The notes below the pieces were generated by a model. It had not been told where the DNA came from. It made no database searches and was given only the letters and a program-made list of their open reading frames with translations. Positions 1 to 10,436 of a stretch of 64,000 bases of DNA are shown here, piece by piece. Source of the stretch: Membranipora membranacea (lineage: Eukaryota > Bryozoa > Gymnolaemata > Cheilostomatida > Membraniporidae); the NCBI GenBank assembly GCA_914767715.1, contig OU612067.1:7624001-7688000 (forward strand), given 5' to 3'. Both the position numbers and the translations under genes were made by a program. How positions within the stretch are numbered: position 1 is the stretch's first letter; each line of letters starts with the position of its first letter.

Positions 1-229
1 TCTATAACATTTGACTGAATACCTTACAAATTATCTTCGTCATGACACCTGGGGCTGTTTTGTTGTTTGCAAAGACAACCAAGAGCTACATGATGATATA
101 TTTTTGTTTAGATTTATTGTATTTCCAGGCATGATTGATTCAACTATACAGTTAATAAAACATGATATCAAGAACAGTATTCAGCATGTCCAAGGCCATC
201 ATGAACAATTATAAAAAATATTTCTGTTG
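1..229. other. No recognisable feature
   Basis: Short open frames occur on both strands here, but none resembles a known family or has a counterpart elsewhere in the window. The duplicated block begins just after this stretch. Confidence 0.4.
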
Positions 230-714
230 TAGTGACAATGGCGATGACGTTGGGATACTCCCTAATATTTACTTCTCCCAATGAGTGGAAGCTTGTTTTA
301 AAGAGAGAATGTTTGACAGAAGTTATCAGACTTTTATTTTGGTGCAACTTTGCCCAAGTTTGTTTTCCAATGAAACGCAACAGGTGGGGTGAGAAAAAGT
401 TTGGTTTGTCAGAAGTGATGTAATTGTTTAGTGGTAATATCTTTGTTTGAAGCACCAAAACCTCAGAAGTGAATCTAACCTAGTAATTTACATACTTTCA
501 GTAATACTCTATTGATGTAGGATGTATGATCAATATTTATTTATTATTTATTTTATTGCTGTATATCTATTTTACTGTGACCCTGATGGCCAATTTTAGA
601 CTATTATTCTTTTCTAACTCACAACATTTATATTATTATATTATATATTTACTGTTACTTATTATCTATGGACAATTATACCTAGTAGAGACTAGGAGAC
701 AGTTCCGGCATATC

Positions 715-1282
715 AGCCACACATGTACGAACCAGCAGCGTACAAGCAACTGGTGTATGAGCCAAAAGTGTACCAACCAGCGGTAGATCAACATTCAGCC
801 AAGCCACGGATCGTTTGCCGGCCATAAAACAAGAGCCTATTTCTCCAGAACGATCAATGCACGAACTCATGCAGCTCAATCCAGCTCATAGAGATAAACC
901 TGCTGTCTGCAAACCTTCACTGTCACTGTCCAGTAGTGATTATACAGCAGCTGCCTCACCGATATACTACTCACAGTTCTTCAACGATCTCGCTTCTGCA
1001 GAACCATCTCAACTTGTCTATGAGCAGACAACACATCATAACACAAATGACCCACAAGTCAGCTGGACACAAGCCAGGCCGTTCGATGGCTATCTATCTC
1101 TGTGTGCTAGTCTCCATGCAGGCAGTTCATCTGCTGACAGCCACTCACAGCAGCTGTCAAAGTGGGAAGAAGAGGAGTGTGATATGGAGGTAGATATTAT
1201 AAATGAGACGTACGAGGCAAGGAAGGAAGTATCAGATGACAGATCCATCGTGTCTTTACCAGTTACTGATGAAGATTACTAG
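715..1282 (+). pseudogene. Terminal-exon copy A of the IKQEP gene family (fragment)
   Basis: The frame at 815-1282 encodes about 155 residues that match the last exon of gene 1 and gene 2. Shared landmarks are IKQEPISPE at 824-850, a YYSQFFNDLAS stretch, the SLHAGSS.ADSHSQQ stretch and the WEEEECDMEVD acidic patch. Upstream, in other frames, are remnants of Tyr-Glu-Pro repeats from the family's C-terminal tail. None of the upstream family exons is present nearby, so this is a detached last exon or the edge of a truncated copy. The stop after DEDY lies at the edge of a short inverted segment. The function is not recognised. The SP directly after IKQEPI fits the phosphorylation-dependent sumoylation pattern (inference). 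Confidence 0.6.
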
Positions 1283-1382
1283 CCCAGACTTGGGCCTGTT
1301 GTAGAACTTTGTGAGTGTTAGAAATACAGGTGACCCCTGTATTCTGAGAGTCCATCTCAAAGTATTCCTCCTCCTGCCTAAA
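1283..1382. other. Micro-inversion relative to the paralogous 3' flanks
   Basis: Read on the minus strand, this ~100-bp stretch matches the + strand of the corresponding 3' flanks at about 22610-22715 and, in part, 8885-8955. It carries the same CAGGTGACC and TATTCTGAG landmarks in reverse order. Sequence before about 1282 and after 1383 aligns in the forward direction. Confidence 0.75.
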
Positions 1383-1753
1383 TTTGTTGTGCTTAAATAT
1401 TCAAATATATCTGCGTGTCCAAGGATTTCAGTGAATCTGCCTTATTTTCTTATAGATTTGAGTTCATTCTTTCAATGAGAAATGGTCAATATTATTACTT
1501 CTAGATATACTAAACTGTCCATATATTTCATATATTAGCTAATTGACATGAATGATCTTCACTATACACCTCCCAGTATATATGTTTACCTCGATGTGCC
1601 ACTACAGTGATATCATGATCTGATAGACTATTAGTTCTTTGTCGTTTTCTCGGGATCATTGTCGTTGGGTGTCCTCGCGGCAAGCAGCTGGACGAACGAA
1701 ATCGCTCTTGACTTTTCTCAAAAACCAAAGATATTTAATGAAATATTCATTAG

Positions 1754-2198
1754 ATGAATAAGACAAAGAGGAAGGAAGGTTATGCCTTTTATGCAGTAGC
1801 ATCTGGGAGAACAACTGGTATATATTGAGACTGTCTGCAGTGTAATGATGCTGTAAGCAAGGTTTGCGAGCTTCTTTCAAGGGATCCGATCTCTGGAAGA
1901 CACTGAAAGATATCTCAGTAAAGCAGGCAACCAATGCAATCGAGTTGACTTCGACCAGTCACATGTCAATGCAGTCTCAGCAGATAATGAGAGCAGTGAG
2001 TCTAGAAGCCGATCTCCTTAAAAGCCGCACATCGAGAAGTCAATGTTAGACATTCATGCTAAAAATCAAACACAATTTACATCAATGACAATGCCAACTG
2101 CTGAATGTCCTGATTGTCAAGCTCTATCTCTTCAAGTTAAGAGTCTCATAAACGAAATGTTGTACTTTAAAAGTAAAATTGATGATTTAGACGGTTGA
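1754..2198 (+). pseudogene. Broken viroplasmin / RNase H1 N-terminal-like gene
   Basis: This frame starts with MNKTKRK and matches the intact frame at 23126-23467. It has YAVASGRTTGIY and then a TGA where the other copy continues to a Trp. More frame breaks follow before the VDFDQSHVNAVSADNE stretch. Its 3' end is better kept than in the other copy: it runs on with a C-x2-C pair (ECPDC) and a short Leu/Lys-rich helix to TGA at 2196-2198. The family resemblance (Cauli_VI/viroplasmin fold that binds RNA-DNA hybrids at the front of RNase H1) comes from the YAV-x-GRTTGIY-x-x-W-x-x-C pattern. No RNase H catalytic domain follows. This copy is judged inactive. Confidence 0.6.
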
Positions 2199-2752
2199 AA
2201 ACATATTATTAACAACTTATACATAGAAACAATAAACTTACTCTGGTGCAGTGAGAAGAACCATCCAACCGACACAACCTGGTAGAAATCAAAATATCTA
2301 TTATTGCAGGTGAGCTTTGTCTTTATAAAACCCTCATTGTTTATAATCAGTAACTGGTTCATGAAGTCTGAAGCCGAATTTAGAAAAGAAAATCGCAATT
2401 GCTTTTGTAATAATGCCATTGCCAAATCAAGGATTTCGATTTCTTGAAATACTTGGCCAAATCTCAATAATAATCATAAAAAAAAACAGAGGACAACTAC
2501 TCAATGAATGTGTGGAATAAACTAGTCCAGCATTGGAAGTATGTCACACAATGCCTCACTTGGAGTTTAGCGCGACGTCATCGCGTCACTAGTTATACTA
2601 AACTTTCCTCTGCAAGTAGAAGCAACCATATTGTAGCTCCCTGTCTTTGTCAGTGAACATTGCATCAGCCGACTGTAGATATACACTTTATTGCGATAAT
2701 TATTTATTATTTAATTGATCTATTAATCTGCTTTCTCCTGGCAAACTCAACA
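2199..2752 (+). promoter_or_regulatory. Gene 1 upstream region, conserved with gene 2
   Basis: About 2305-2752 aligns with the region before gene 2 (10270-10436 plus 10968-11245), the gene 2 copy being split by an inverted-repeat element. The best-kept block, from about 2490 to the ATG at 2753, should hold the promoter and 5' UTR. It contains GCGACGTCATCGCGTCA at 2572-2588, a CRE/ATF-like core (ACGTCA). In gene 2 the equivalent site reads AATGTCATCG, so the core is lost. No clear TATA box was seen. Promoter function is inferred from position and conservation only. Confidence 0.4.
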
Positions 2753-5700
2753 ATGATTTCGGTAAGTTCCATCCCTCTCCTTCTAACATTTCATCCATCT
2801 AGAAAATCGGCTTTTAATCTATTCTCTCCTATCTGCTTTCTTTGTTGTGTATAGGCTTCAGTGAGTTTCTAGCTAGAGGGGTCGAATTCAGCACATGTAC
2901 ATGGTATACCGTGGACGTGGAACGGAAATGTTGGAGTTGAAAGTTGTAAATGAATGATACTAAATGATGGTCAATAAGATACTAAGTTTCTGGAGCATAA
3001 ATCGACCCTTGCCCTAGTTGGTATCATAACCATACCCCTCACCAATATAGTAATTCAATGTCTCTCAAATATTCTGTGCATTGTTTTCTTTCCTTTTTAC
3101 TGTAGAAAATAGATATAGTTTTGGTAGTCCTCATTATCTCAGCTTGAAATTTAGAAACGATACTAATACTTTATTATTATCCAGTAAATTTCTTACATTG
3201 TAGCCAGCGGGCAGTAGCGATGACACTCCCATAGTCCAGCCAGCGGGCAGCAGCGATGACACTCCCATAGTCCAGCCAGCGGGCAATAGCGATGACACTC
3301 CCATAGTCCAGCCAGCGGGCAGCAGCAATAACACTCCCACGCTTCAACCTGCAAGCTCCTTCATGAATCACTATTTTGATTACGCCAATGAGGAGCTGGA
3401 CAATTATATGGAGGAAGATTTACATTCTAAGAATCTCTTTGCTCTTCACAACACTACCTGAGTTCCTGAGCTTTCAGTGGCAAAATAAGTTATTCAGAGA
3501 AATTGTTATTTGTATGTTCCCCTTTGCAAAGAACGACCTGGGTCGATTTGCTCTGCAACATGTGGGACACAAAATGTGCAAAGAACTTCATTCTAGCATT
3601 CGAAATTATTTTGTAGCAATTTATTTATTGTCTTATATTGGTATGATTGTTGACTTTGACGGATGATCTTTTATTCCAGGGTGCAAGAAGTGATATGGGC
3701 CTGTTATGGTTTGACGCAATCTCTATGGTTTTCGATCCATCTAATTATGTCTCTCCACCCGTTCGGTCTCAACCTGGTTCACCGAATGATCCATCATCAG
3801 TACTTCCCGGCGCTGCCGAGCAAACGGAACATCCCAGCACTGATACATCATCACCTGACACTCACTCACACGCAGAACAGTCTGACACTCACTCTTCAAC
3901 AGAGCCAACTGGTACTACGTCACCATCTACAGTACCCTGTGCTAATATTGCAGCAGAGCATTCAGACTCTGATGAATCACCGGTTCTGCACCAAACTCCC
4001 TCTCCAAATGAACTATCGGGTACTACTCCTCCATCTAAAGTATCTCGTCCACCAGTTCTGACCATCAGTCCCTTTGAAAAGGAACTATTTGGTACTACCT
4101 CATCCACAAAAATACTCGGCACTGATGTCATGAAAGAAAACTCAGACTCTGATGCACTACCTGTTCTCTCTCAAACTCTCAAACTCTCTCTCCCTTCTCA
4201 AACGGAGCTTTTCCGTACTGCTTACTCCACAAATATACCGAACACGGGTGACATATCAAATATTATAACCACAGGTGCATCAACCTTTCTGCCTGATCTT
4301 CCATCTCAAACAGAACTATTTGGCTCTAGTTCACCAGTAAAAATTCCCCTCACGGATGTACAAGCCAAATACTCAGGCAGTGATGCAGCACCAGTCGTAC
4401 AGCACTTTCCCTCTCCAGCGGCACTATCTGGTACGACCTCATCATCTAAAGTACCCCTCGCTGATGTGATGGCAGCAAGTCCAATCTCTGATACAGCACA
4501 ACTACCACAGCACAATGCTGCAGCAGCAGATCAGCAAGGCAGTGTGCTGTCATCTGAACAACCTGGTACGTCTACCATTGCGTCATCTTCACAGTCCAGA
4601 TCTCCAGCCATTCCACCAATACCAGTGACAAAAGGTCACACAGATTCAGAGAGCCAAGCCATTGAGATCATAGTGGTTGATGGAGTGACACAGACTCATG
4701 ATTTGTGCTGCTCGGTGTGCGGAAGCGAGAAAATTATCGTAAAACCAGAAAGACCTAGGCAGAACACTACGAGTACAGTTTCAAGTGTATGTTAACTTTA
4801 TGTACATCCCATCATTCTATTGACTGGTTTCATTAAGGTTCTCAGGCTCTTGCCAGGGTAAACTCCCTTCCAATTATATCCAATACACACCTGATCTTTA
4901 TACCTCTGTTGACTCTTGATTTTGGTGAACTTGTACAAACATGTGACATCACTGTTCATGCAACGCATTAAGCTGTGTTGAATTAAAGCTCTTGAGATGT
5001 TTTATACTCAGGTCCCCATCAGCAGGATAAGTTGTCACAAAATCCCTAATCCTAATTTTTTGATTGATCCTAGGGTTGTCCTCTGACACTAAAAGGTAGT
5101 GCAACTCCAATTTCTTAGGGGCTATAGTTATTGAGTTATTACCATTTTATTTTATTTCCAGGATGTACTCAAGTCAGAGAAGACCGATAATGTTGTGTCT
5201 GCCACACCATCAGTATCAGGTACTGATAAAGTTGATGATGCAGGTGAGACAAGAGATCTCAAGTCTGATACAATTACCACCGTACAGAATAATATCCCTC
5301 CTACCTACACAGTCTCATCTCCGGTGAGTTATGTGATGATTGTCTGTGTCTCATCTGAGTATAACTAGAAGTGTTTAATAAGCAGTTAATATGATAACAC
5401 AGGACTTATTGAGGGAAGAGCGATTTTACTACATAGGTTGAGCTTATCAAGTCAATCTAGTATCGAGTTCAGCTAATATGTTATACCAGTTTTATCTGTT
5501 CAATGCTCAATGGATTACATGTGGTATTCTCAGTCTGTGGCAGTCCATCCTGACAAACCATCACCTCATATTTTCCTCTCTGTATCAGGTTTTGTTGATT
5601 AGTTGATCAATTTTAGTGTATGTCTCAGACGGGATTATAATTTGGAATATAATCAACTGTAGGTTGTTTTCCTATTATCAATATATCCCAGAAACAAACT

Positions 5701-8624
5701 CATATTCTCTGATTACCATCACTCTATCATCTAATGTCCCTCTTGATGTTACTTATGACCCAAATGATCTTTACAGGTTTACACCGGTAATGAGGAGACG
5801 AGACAGTTCGGATCAGAGGCCCTATATCCCCCTGATAATGCAAACAAGAGATCAGCACCCAGCTCACCAGATCTTCAAAGTGATGAGGTGAGTGGTATAG
5901 GACAAATGATCTGATTATATCTGCGCTACCTCTTTCTCTCAATCTTCATGGTCTCCACATCACTGTTATTATAAACAGTAACTATTTTTATTGCAGCTAT
6001 GTGAGATCAAGGGAAAAAAGATGGAGGGCACTGGTGAAAATTCTTCCTTTCGCAAGTTTAAGATAGCAAAAAGGGAGTCGCCGAATGTTCCCCTGGAATC
6101 AGATGAAATGGTGAGAATCAGTTATTGGTATCTACATGGCATGAATTAATTACTTTCCAGCATTTGTTTGTGGGTTGTAAAATTTCAATCAGTGTAAAAT
6201 GCTTATGTGTTTCAATTGAAACAGCTTTGCCACGGTCCCCGAAATTCAAGGATTTTCTTTGTTGTAATGCTATCATTAGGATGGAAGGGTATGCAATCAT
6301 AAATGCAAATATATCTTCGGCAGTAACAGTTAGCAACATTTTTAAGTCAAGCAAGTTGTAGGGCCGTAAATTGTGCATAATGTCTGAGCCTGTCGATGAA
6401 CTGAATATAGGGTTGAGTTATTGGTAAGTCTCTTGAACCAAATAAATGCTAAGTTTGGTCTACTTGAACTTATATCATATCATATTCCAGCTATCATCAC
6501 CATTCCTCATTTCAACTCTTGCTGTACAATTATTGAACTAAAATAATATTTGAATCTGATTTCAGTTCTTAGGTAAAAGTGAGAAAAGAACTGTGAGGAA
6601 AAGAGCGCTAGTAGATAACCCTGTGATTGGTGATTGTGAGGTGAGTCATTGTTTGGTATAATGAAATTATAAAGAAGTCTTATCTGATTATTTAGAATTA
6701 CTGCAATGGCCCTCTTACAGGGTTTTGGTTTGAGAATGGTGCAAGGTTCTTTTCTCTATAGATATACTCCCCTACACACTAAGTATTACTTGTGTGGGGT
6801 AAATATCCTATATACCCTTGCCCGCCGTTGTCTGCTACCCTTTTTTCAATGAAGCAGAGGGGTATATTTATAGTGTGTGCAAGCACACACTGTGACAGTG
6901 ATAACCTCCGGCGCCGGGAATTGAACACGGATCATAGCACCACAAGTCCAATCTACTTCTACTAATTTTCACAATCTCATTCTATGTTCTAATCAAACCT
7001 ATTTGATATTTTAGACTTCTTTCAAAAAGAGGCGAAGTGAAAGGAGACAGTATGGCGGTCTGTTTGGGCCTTTACCTGACCAATATCTGGTAAGTGGACC
7101 TTATGCGAAGGGAATTATCCCCCCGCATTATTCATACTAATAGATAATGTACTACAATTTAGACTTTTGTAGCGGGAAAGTAACATTTAATCTAGCAGCG
7201 GTAACTGTAAATTGCTGAACAGACTGAACAGCTGAACAGAATTTCTCAGACTAAAATTATTATTTGTATCCTCTCCTCTGGCTGACTATCACTTCTCAAA
7301 CACACAAGTTTCACCCGAACGAAGCTTGCCAAGACAAGCTACTTACCACCCATTCACTAGTGTAACGCCGAATAATCGGAATAAACCAAGGCGAATGGAA
7401 ACTTAAAATAAACAATTTAATGAGCAGAATATAGGAATTGTCCACGCTTATGCAAAATTAGCCATTCATGCAAAGAATCAAACAAAAAGTAGTCTGAGAA
7501 ATTCTGTTCAGCTGTTCAGCCTGTTCAGCAATTTACAGTTACCGATCTAGCAGTCTACATTTTGACTCTCTGTGCCAGTCACAATAACATAAAAGCCCTC
7601 TCTTGAGACCTCTACTAGCTAACCAATACACTCTATAATAGCCTTACACTATCTCGTATTGATATTCATACCAGTCTTATTCATCTTGTGTTATATCGGC
7701 AATTATAAATTGTATTAATCCTACCATCCACGAAACATGAGCATCTGTTCACATCCTCCCCTGGTGTTTGGTCAGTCACCTCTCATGAGTCTCTGGTAAC
7801 CTTCTGACCTTTCTATTCTTCAGCATGAATCTGATCCTAATCCTCCCATTGCCATACCTGCGTATGCAGATCTAGCGTCCACTCTGCCGAGACCAGTCAA
7901 CCACTCTCGCACACATCAGGTCAAACGAACACCATGCTATGCACCAACCTCCTTCTCTCATCCACCTTGTGATCCCAAGACATCAGCTGGTTCTAAATCA
8001 CACACCGTGACACTAAGCAATTTCTTCACTAAGGCGTATACTGACCTCAAATCTTCCTCTGAATCAAAACCTCACACGGCCACTCTTACTAATTTCTTCG
8101 CCAAACCAACAACCTTTCTCAAGACATGTGAAACTAAACCACATACCATCACACTCAGTGATTTCGCCGCTCAGTCACCGACTAGTGCTGACACAGAGGA
8201 GACAGAGCACCATGAGAACCAAGCCATGGATTGTTTACCATCCATAAAACAAGAGCCAATTACTCCAGAGCCATCAATGCAGGAATTCACACAGCTCAAT
8301 TCAGTTCATGAGCATAAGCCAGATGTATATGCTCCACCAAGATACTACACACAGCTCTTCACCGATCTGGCTTCGGTAAAACCGACTGAACTTGTACATG
8401 AGCAGACCACTCATCACAACACAGATTACACACCAGCCAGGTCGTTCGATGGTTATCTCCCTCCGTGTGCTAGTCTCCATGCAGGCAGTTCACCTGCTGA
8501 CAGCCACTCACAGCGGCTGTCAGAGTGGGAAGAAGACGAGTGTGATATTGAGGTAGAATGTATAAATGCGATGAAGGAATCATCGGATGACGAATCCACC
8601 GTGCACTCTCCAGTCACCCCTTGA
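2753..8624 (+). CDS. Gene 1: unrecognised Ser/Thr/Pro-rich protein with IKQEP motif (9 exons, possibly decaying)
   Basis: Exons by alignment with gene 2 and GT-AG signals: 2753-2761, 3204-3413, 3680-4786, 5162-5323, 5777-5887, 5997-6110, 6566-6640, 7015-7089, 7824-8624. Every intron is phase 0 and the joined frame is 887 codons. Exon 2 has 12-residue repeats and a conserved YANEEL..YME helix. Exon 3 opens with GARSDMG, holds about five ~40-residue Ser/Thr repeats and ends with LCCSVCGSEKIIVKPERP, a possible half zinc site. KKRR in exon 8 looks like a nuclear signal. The last exon has three KPHT-type repeats and IKQEPITPE. Two defects: the exon 2 donor is GA instead of GT (GAG|GAAGAT against GAG|GTGAAT in gene 2), and TGA at 8622 replaces a Ser codon while the frame stays open to 8867. 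Read unspliced, exon 2 stops at 3459. A nuclear regulator role is inference; no family is recognised. Confidence 0.6.
3204..3347 (+). repeat. 36-bp coding tandem repeat, four units
   Basis: There are four head-to-tail 36-bp units, the last one degenerate. Each encodes PAGSSDDTPIVQ or a close variant in frame with exon 2 of gene 1. Gene 2 has a single unit at 16664-16699. The units start directly at the splice acceptor. Confidence 0.9.
3980..4530 (+). repeat. Degenerate ~40-residue coding repeats in gene 1 exon 3
   Basis: About five imperfect units share the pattern EL(F/S)GTTSSxK(V/I)P..DV..SxSDAxPV..Q. Gene 2 exon 3 (17034-17333) keeps only the two ends of the exon, 100 codons against 369, so the repeat region was gained in gene 1 or lost in gene 2. 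Confidence 0.75.
5324..5776 (+). other. Gene 1 intron 4
   Basis: This intron is still alignable with gene 2 intron 4 (17920-18340) for most of its length. No other feature is seen. The two genes part just before exon 5, which gene 2 lacks. Confidence 0.5.
6742..6968 (-). mobile_element. tRNA-derived SINE, minus strand
   Basis: On the minus strand a B-box-like GTTCAATTCC (near 6917) follows an anticodon-arm-like stretch, then a shared body containing GGCGGGCAAGGGTA. The copy at 58850-58985 on the + strand has the same body. It interrupts gene 1 intron 7 at a point where gene 2 has unrelated sequence. The class is assigned from the B box and repeat nature; the A box is weak. Confidence 0.55.
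7199..7544. mobile_element. MITE 1: long terminal inverted repeats, 9-bp target duplication
   Basis: The ends are inverted copies of each other for about 50 bp, starting CGGTAACTGTAAATTGCTGA. Both flanks carry ATCTAGCAG (7190-7198 and 7545-7553). Gene 2 has a single ATCTAGCA at 19381 in the matching intron, an empty site. There is no coding capacity. The 9-bp duplication is typical of Mutator-like elements (established knowledge); the family assignment is inference. Confidence 0.9.
7995..8165 (+). repeat. Triplicated KPHT-x-TL-x-x-F coding motif
   Basis: The units begin at 7995, 8067 and 8136, spaced 24 and 23 codons apart. Each reads K(S/P)HTxTLx(N/D)F, and the first two continue F(T/A)K. 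Gene 2 has one unit near 19824 (EPHTITLSN). Confidence 0.85.
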
Positions 8625-8867
8625 GCCACTTCTCCAGATATAGATGAGAATGAGGAGACAGCACCTCCATACGAGCCTCCCATAGCCATGTATGAGCCTC
8701 CCATGGCCATGTACGAGCCAGCTGTATATGATCCTACACTGTATGAGCCAACTGAGTCCCAACCAACTGTATATGAGCCGACAGTCTATCGATCCCCATT
8801 GTACCAACAATCAGTCGAACAGCATTCAGTTTACCAACCACATATCCATCAGCCTTTAGGGGACTAA
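8625..8867 (+). pseudogene. Stranded C-terminal tail of gene 1 (Tyr-Glu-Pro repeats)
   Basis: Directly after the TGA at 8622-8624 the same frame stays open for 80 codons to TAA at 8865. It encodes an acidic start, DENEETAPP, then repeated YEP units (MYEPP, VYEPT and the like). Copies A and D carry the same tail type. Gene 2 reads SATTPD at the equivalent junction, so the TGA most simply arose from a TCA Ser codon. The tail is expressed only by readthrough or if the TGA is a sequencing error. Confidence 0.7.
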
Positions 8868-10436
8868 CCACCAACCAGGAAACCCTCTCAGAATACTGGG
8901 GTCACCTGCATTTCTGACACCCACGAAATTCTACATCTGTTCCCAGTCTGGGCTGGTAATATTTACCAGTAGTAGATTTGTTTAAATATTCAATTATACC
9001 TGCATTTTCAGGGATTTTAGTTGATCTGCCTTATTTTTGTAGATATTTAAATTTATTCTTCCAATATATTGGCTTCTAGATTACTAGACAATCCACATAT
9101 TTCTTTTAGCTTATTGAAATGAATGATCTTCATTACACACTTCCCAGTATATATTTTTACCTCAATGTGCCACAACGATGATATCATGATCTGTTCTACC
9201 AAGGAGAGCTGTTACTCCTTGGTTCTACTATTTGACTTTTTGTCGTTTCCCCTTGCTCATGATATATTTTATTGTTCTTTACAAAAACTCTGCCAAAAAT
9301 ACAATGAACAGTTTACCTTTAACTTGACGTTATTGCTCATGGTCATTGTGTGGGGAATTATGGGGGCAACTACCCCCAATACGCTTTCTACTCGGCTGAC
9401 TGGTTATAAATTATACAATAAACTCTGTTCTACACCGCCATCCGGGACCATTTGTAAGGTCCGGTTTAAAACTCTCCAAAAACCACTTCAAAATCAGTGT
9501 TTGATACACATTTAAAAGGCAAATGCTGTGGCCGTATATGGATGAGCGCAGGATGGCCCAAATGGGAATAGATTTGTTGAGTGGCTTAATGTCAGAGGGA
9601 GCTTGTGAGATATCTGTGAACCATCTAGGTCTTGGGGGAGTTTTAGGCGAATGTGTTCTACTAGCTGCTCCTAACAGCATCATATGCTGTAATCCAAATG
9701 AATCCAAAGTCCAAACTCCCGAGTAACCTTGCTGTTGATCATAAAAATGCTGAGAGGTTTTTTTTTAAATAATTGTGCTATCAGGGAAAACAGCTGGCAA
9801 TAAGAGGACCAGAAGTAACTTAGATATGAATGATGATATGAATGTATCAGTGAGGGCGGCTAGTTATCTGTAGTAGAGTTTGTAATGGGTGCCGTTGGGT
9901 CAAACCACTGAACTCTTTGGTTCATTGGTCAAACATGTGGAAAAAGTAATGTTCGTTCACAAATTTCTACAACTTTTTCTTGCCGGAGTAAATTAGAGTA
10001 AACAATACAAATTGCCATAGACACCACAATTTTGAATATTATAACCTTGTATTTCTGATCTGAGGTGTAGGAACTGGGATTTATCAGTGTACTAAGTTCT
10101 GATTAAATCCAAGGACCCCCGTGTCTATACCAACTACCAACTTTTATACGTGTTCGACTTTGTTATCTAGCAATCATTTGTTGAACATGCTTTCGTAAAA
10201 CAAAACCAATGATGTTGTATTGTGTGGTAGAAAAACACTGTTTGATGAATTATTTTTTTTAATTTAATTTGTTATTGCAGATGAGCTTTGTCTTTATAAA
10301 ACCTTCATTGTTCATATTCAGTAACTGACTCAGTCTGAAGCAAAAGTTAGAAAAGAAAATCCCGATTGTTCTAGCATATAATTTTGTCATGTAATAAATA
10401 ATGCACTTGCCAAAATCTCAATAAGTGTAAAAAAAC
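8868..10436. other. Spacer between gene 1 and gene 2
   Basis: About 8880-9330 is the family 3' flank, alignable with 20430-20860 and in part with copies A and D. About 9340-10250 shows no counterpart in the window and no convincing gene; short frames there have no family features. From about 10270 the gene 2 upstream homology begins. Confidence 0.5.

Larger units (their letters stand above)
230..2200 (+). repeat. Duplicated block, copy 1 (pairs with 21250-23500)
   Basis: This block aligns over most of its length with 21250-23500. The shared parts, in order, are a non-coding lead-in (about 290-530 against 21255-21500), a YEP-type repeat fragment (about 650-790 against 21711-21850), a terminal-exon copy with the IKQEP motif, a 3' flank (about 1383-1740), and a viroplasmin-like frame. 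Divergence is moderate, with many small indels, so the duplication is old compared with the LTR element. Gene 1 and gene 2 share the last-exon and 3'-flank parts but lack the viroplasmin frame. There are therefore two block types in the order A-G-G-A. Confidence 0.75.

Noticed and set aside
3134-3371. Minus-strand open frames with repeated GVSSLLPAGWTM units
   Set aside because: Shadow of the 36-bp coding repeat of gene 1 exon 2.
9123-9726. Open frames of 130 and 67 residues between gene 1 and gene 2
   Set aside because: The first overlaps the non-coding 3' flank that is shared but not frame-preserved in the other copies; no domain or splice support.
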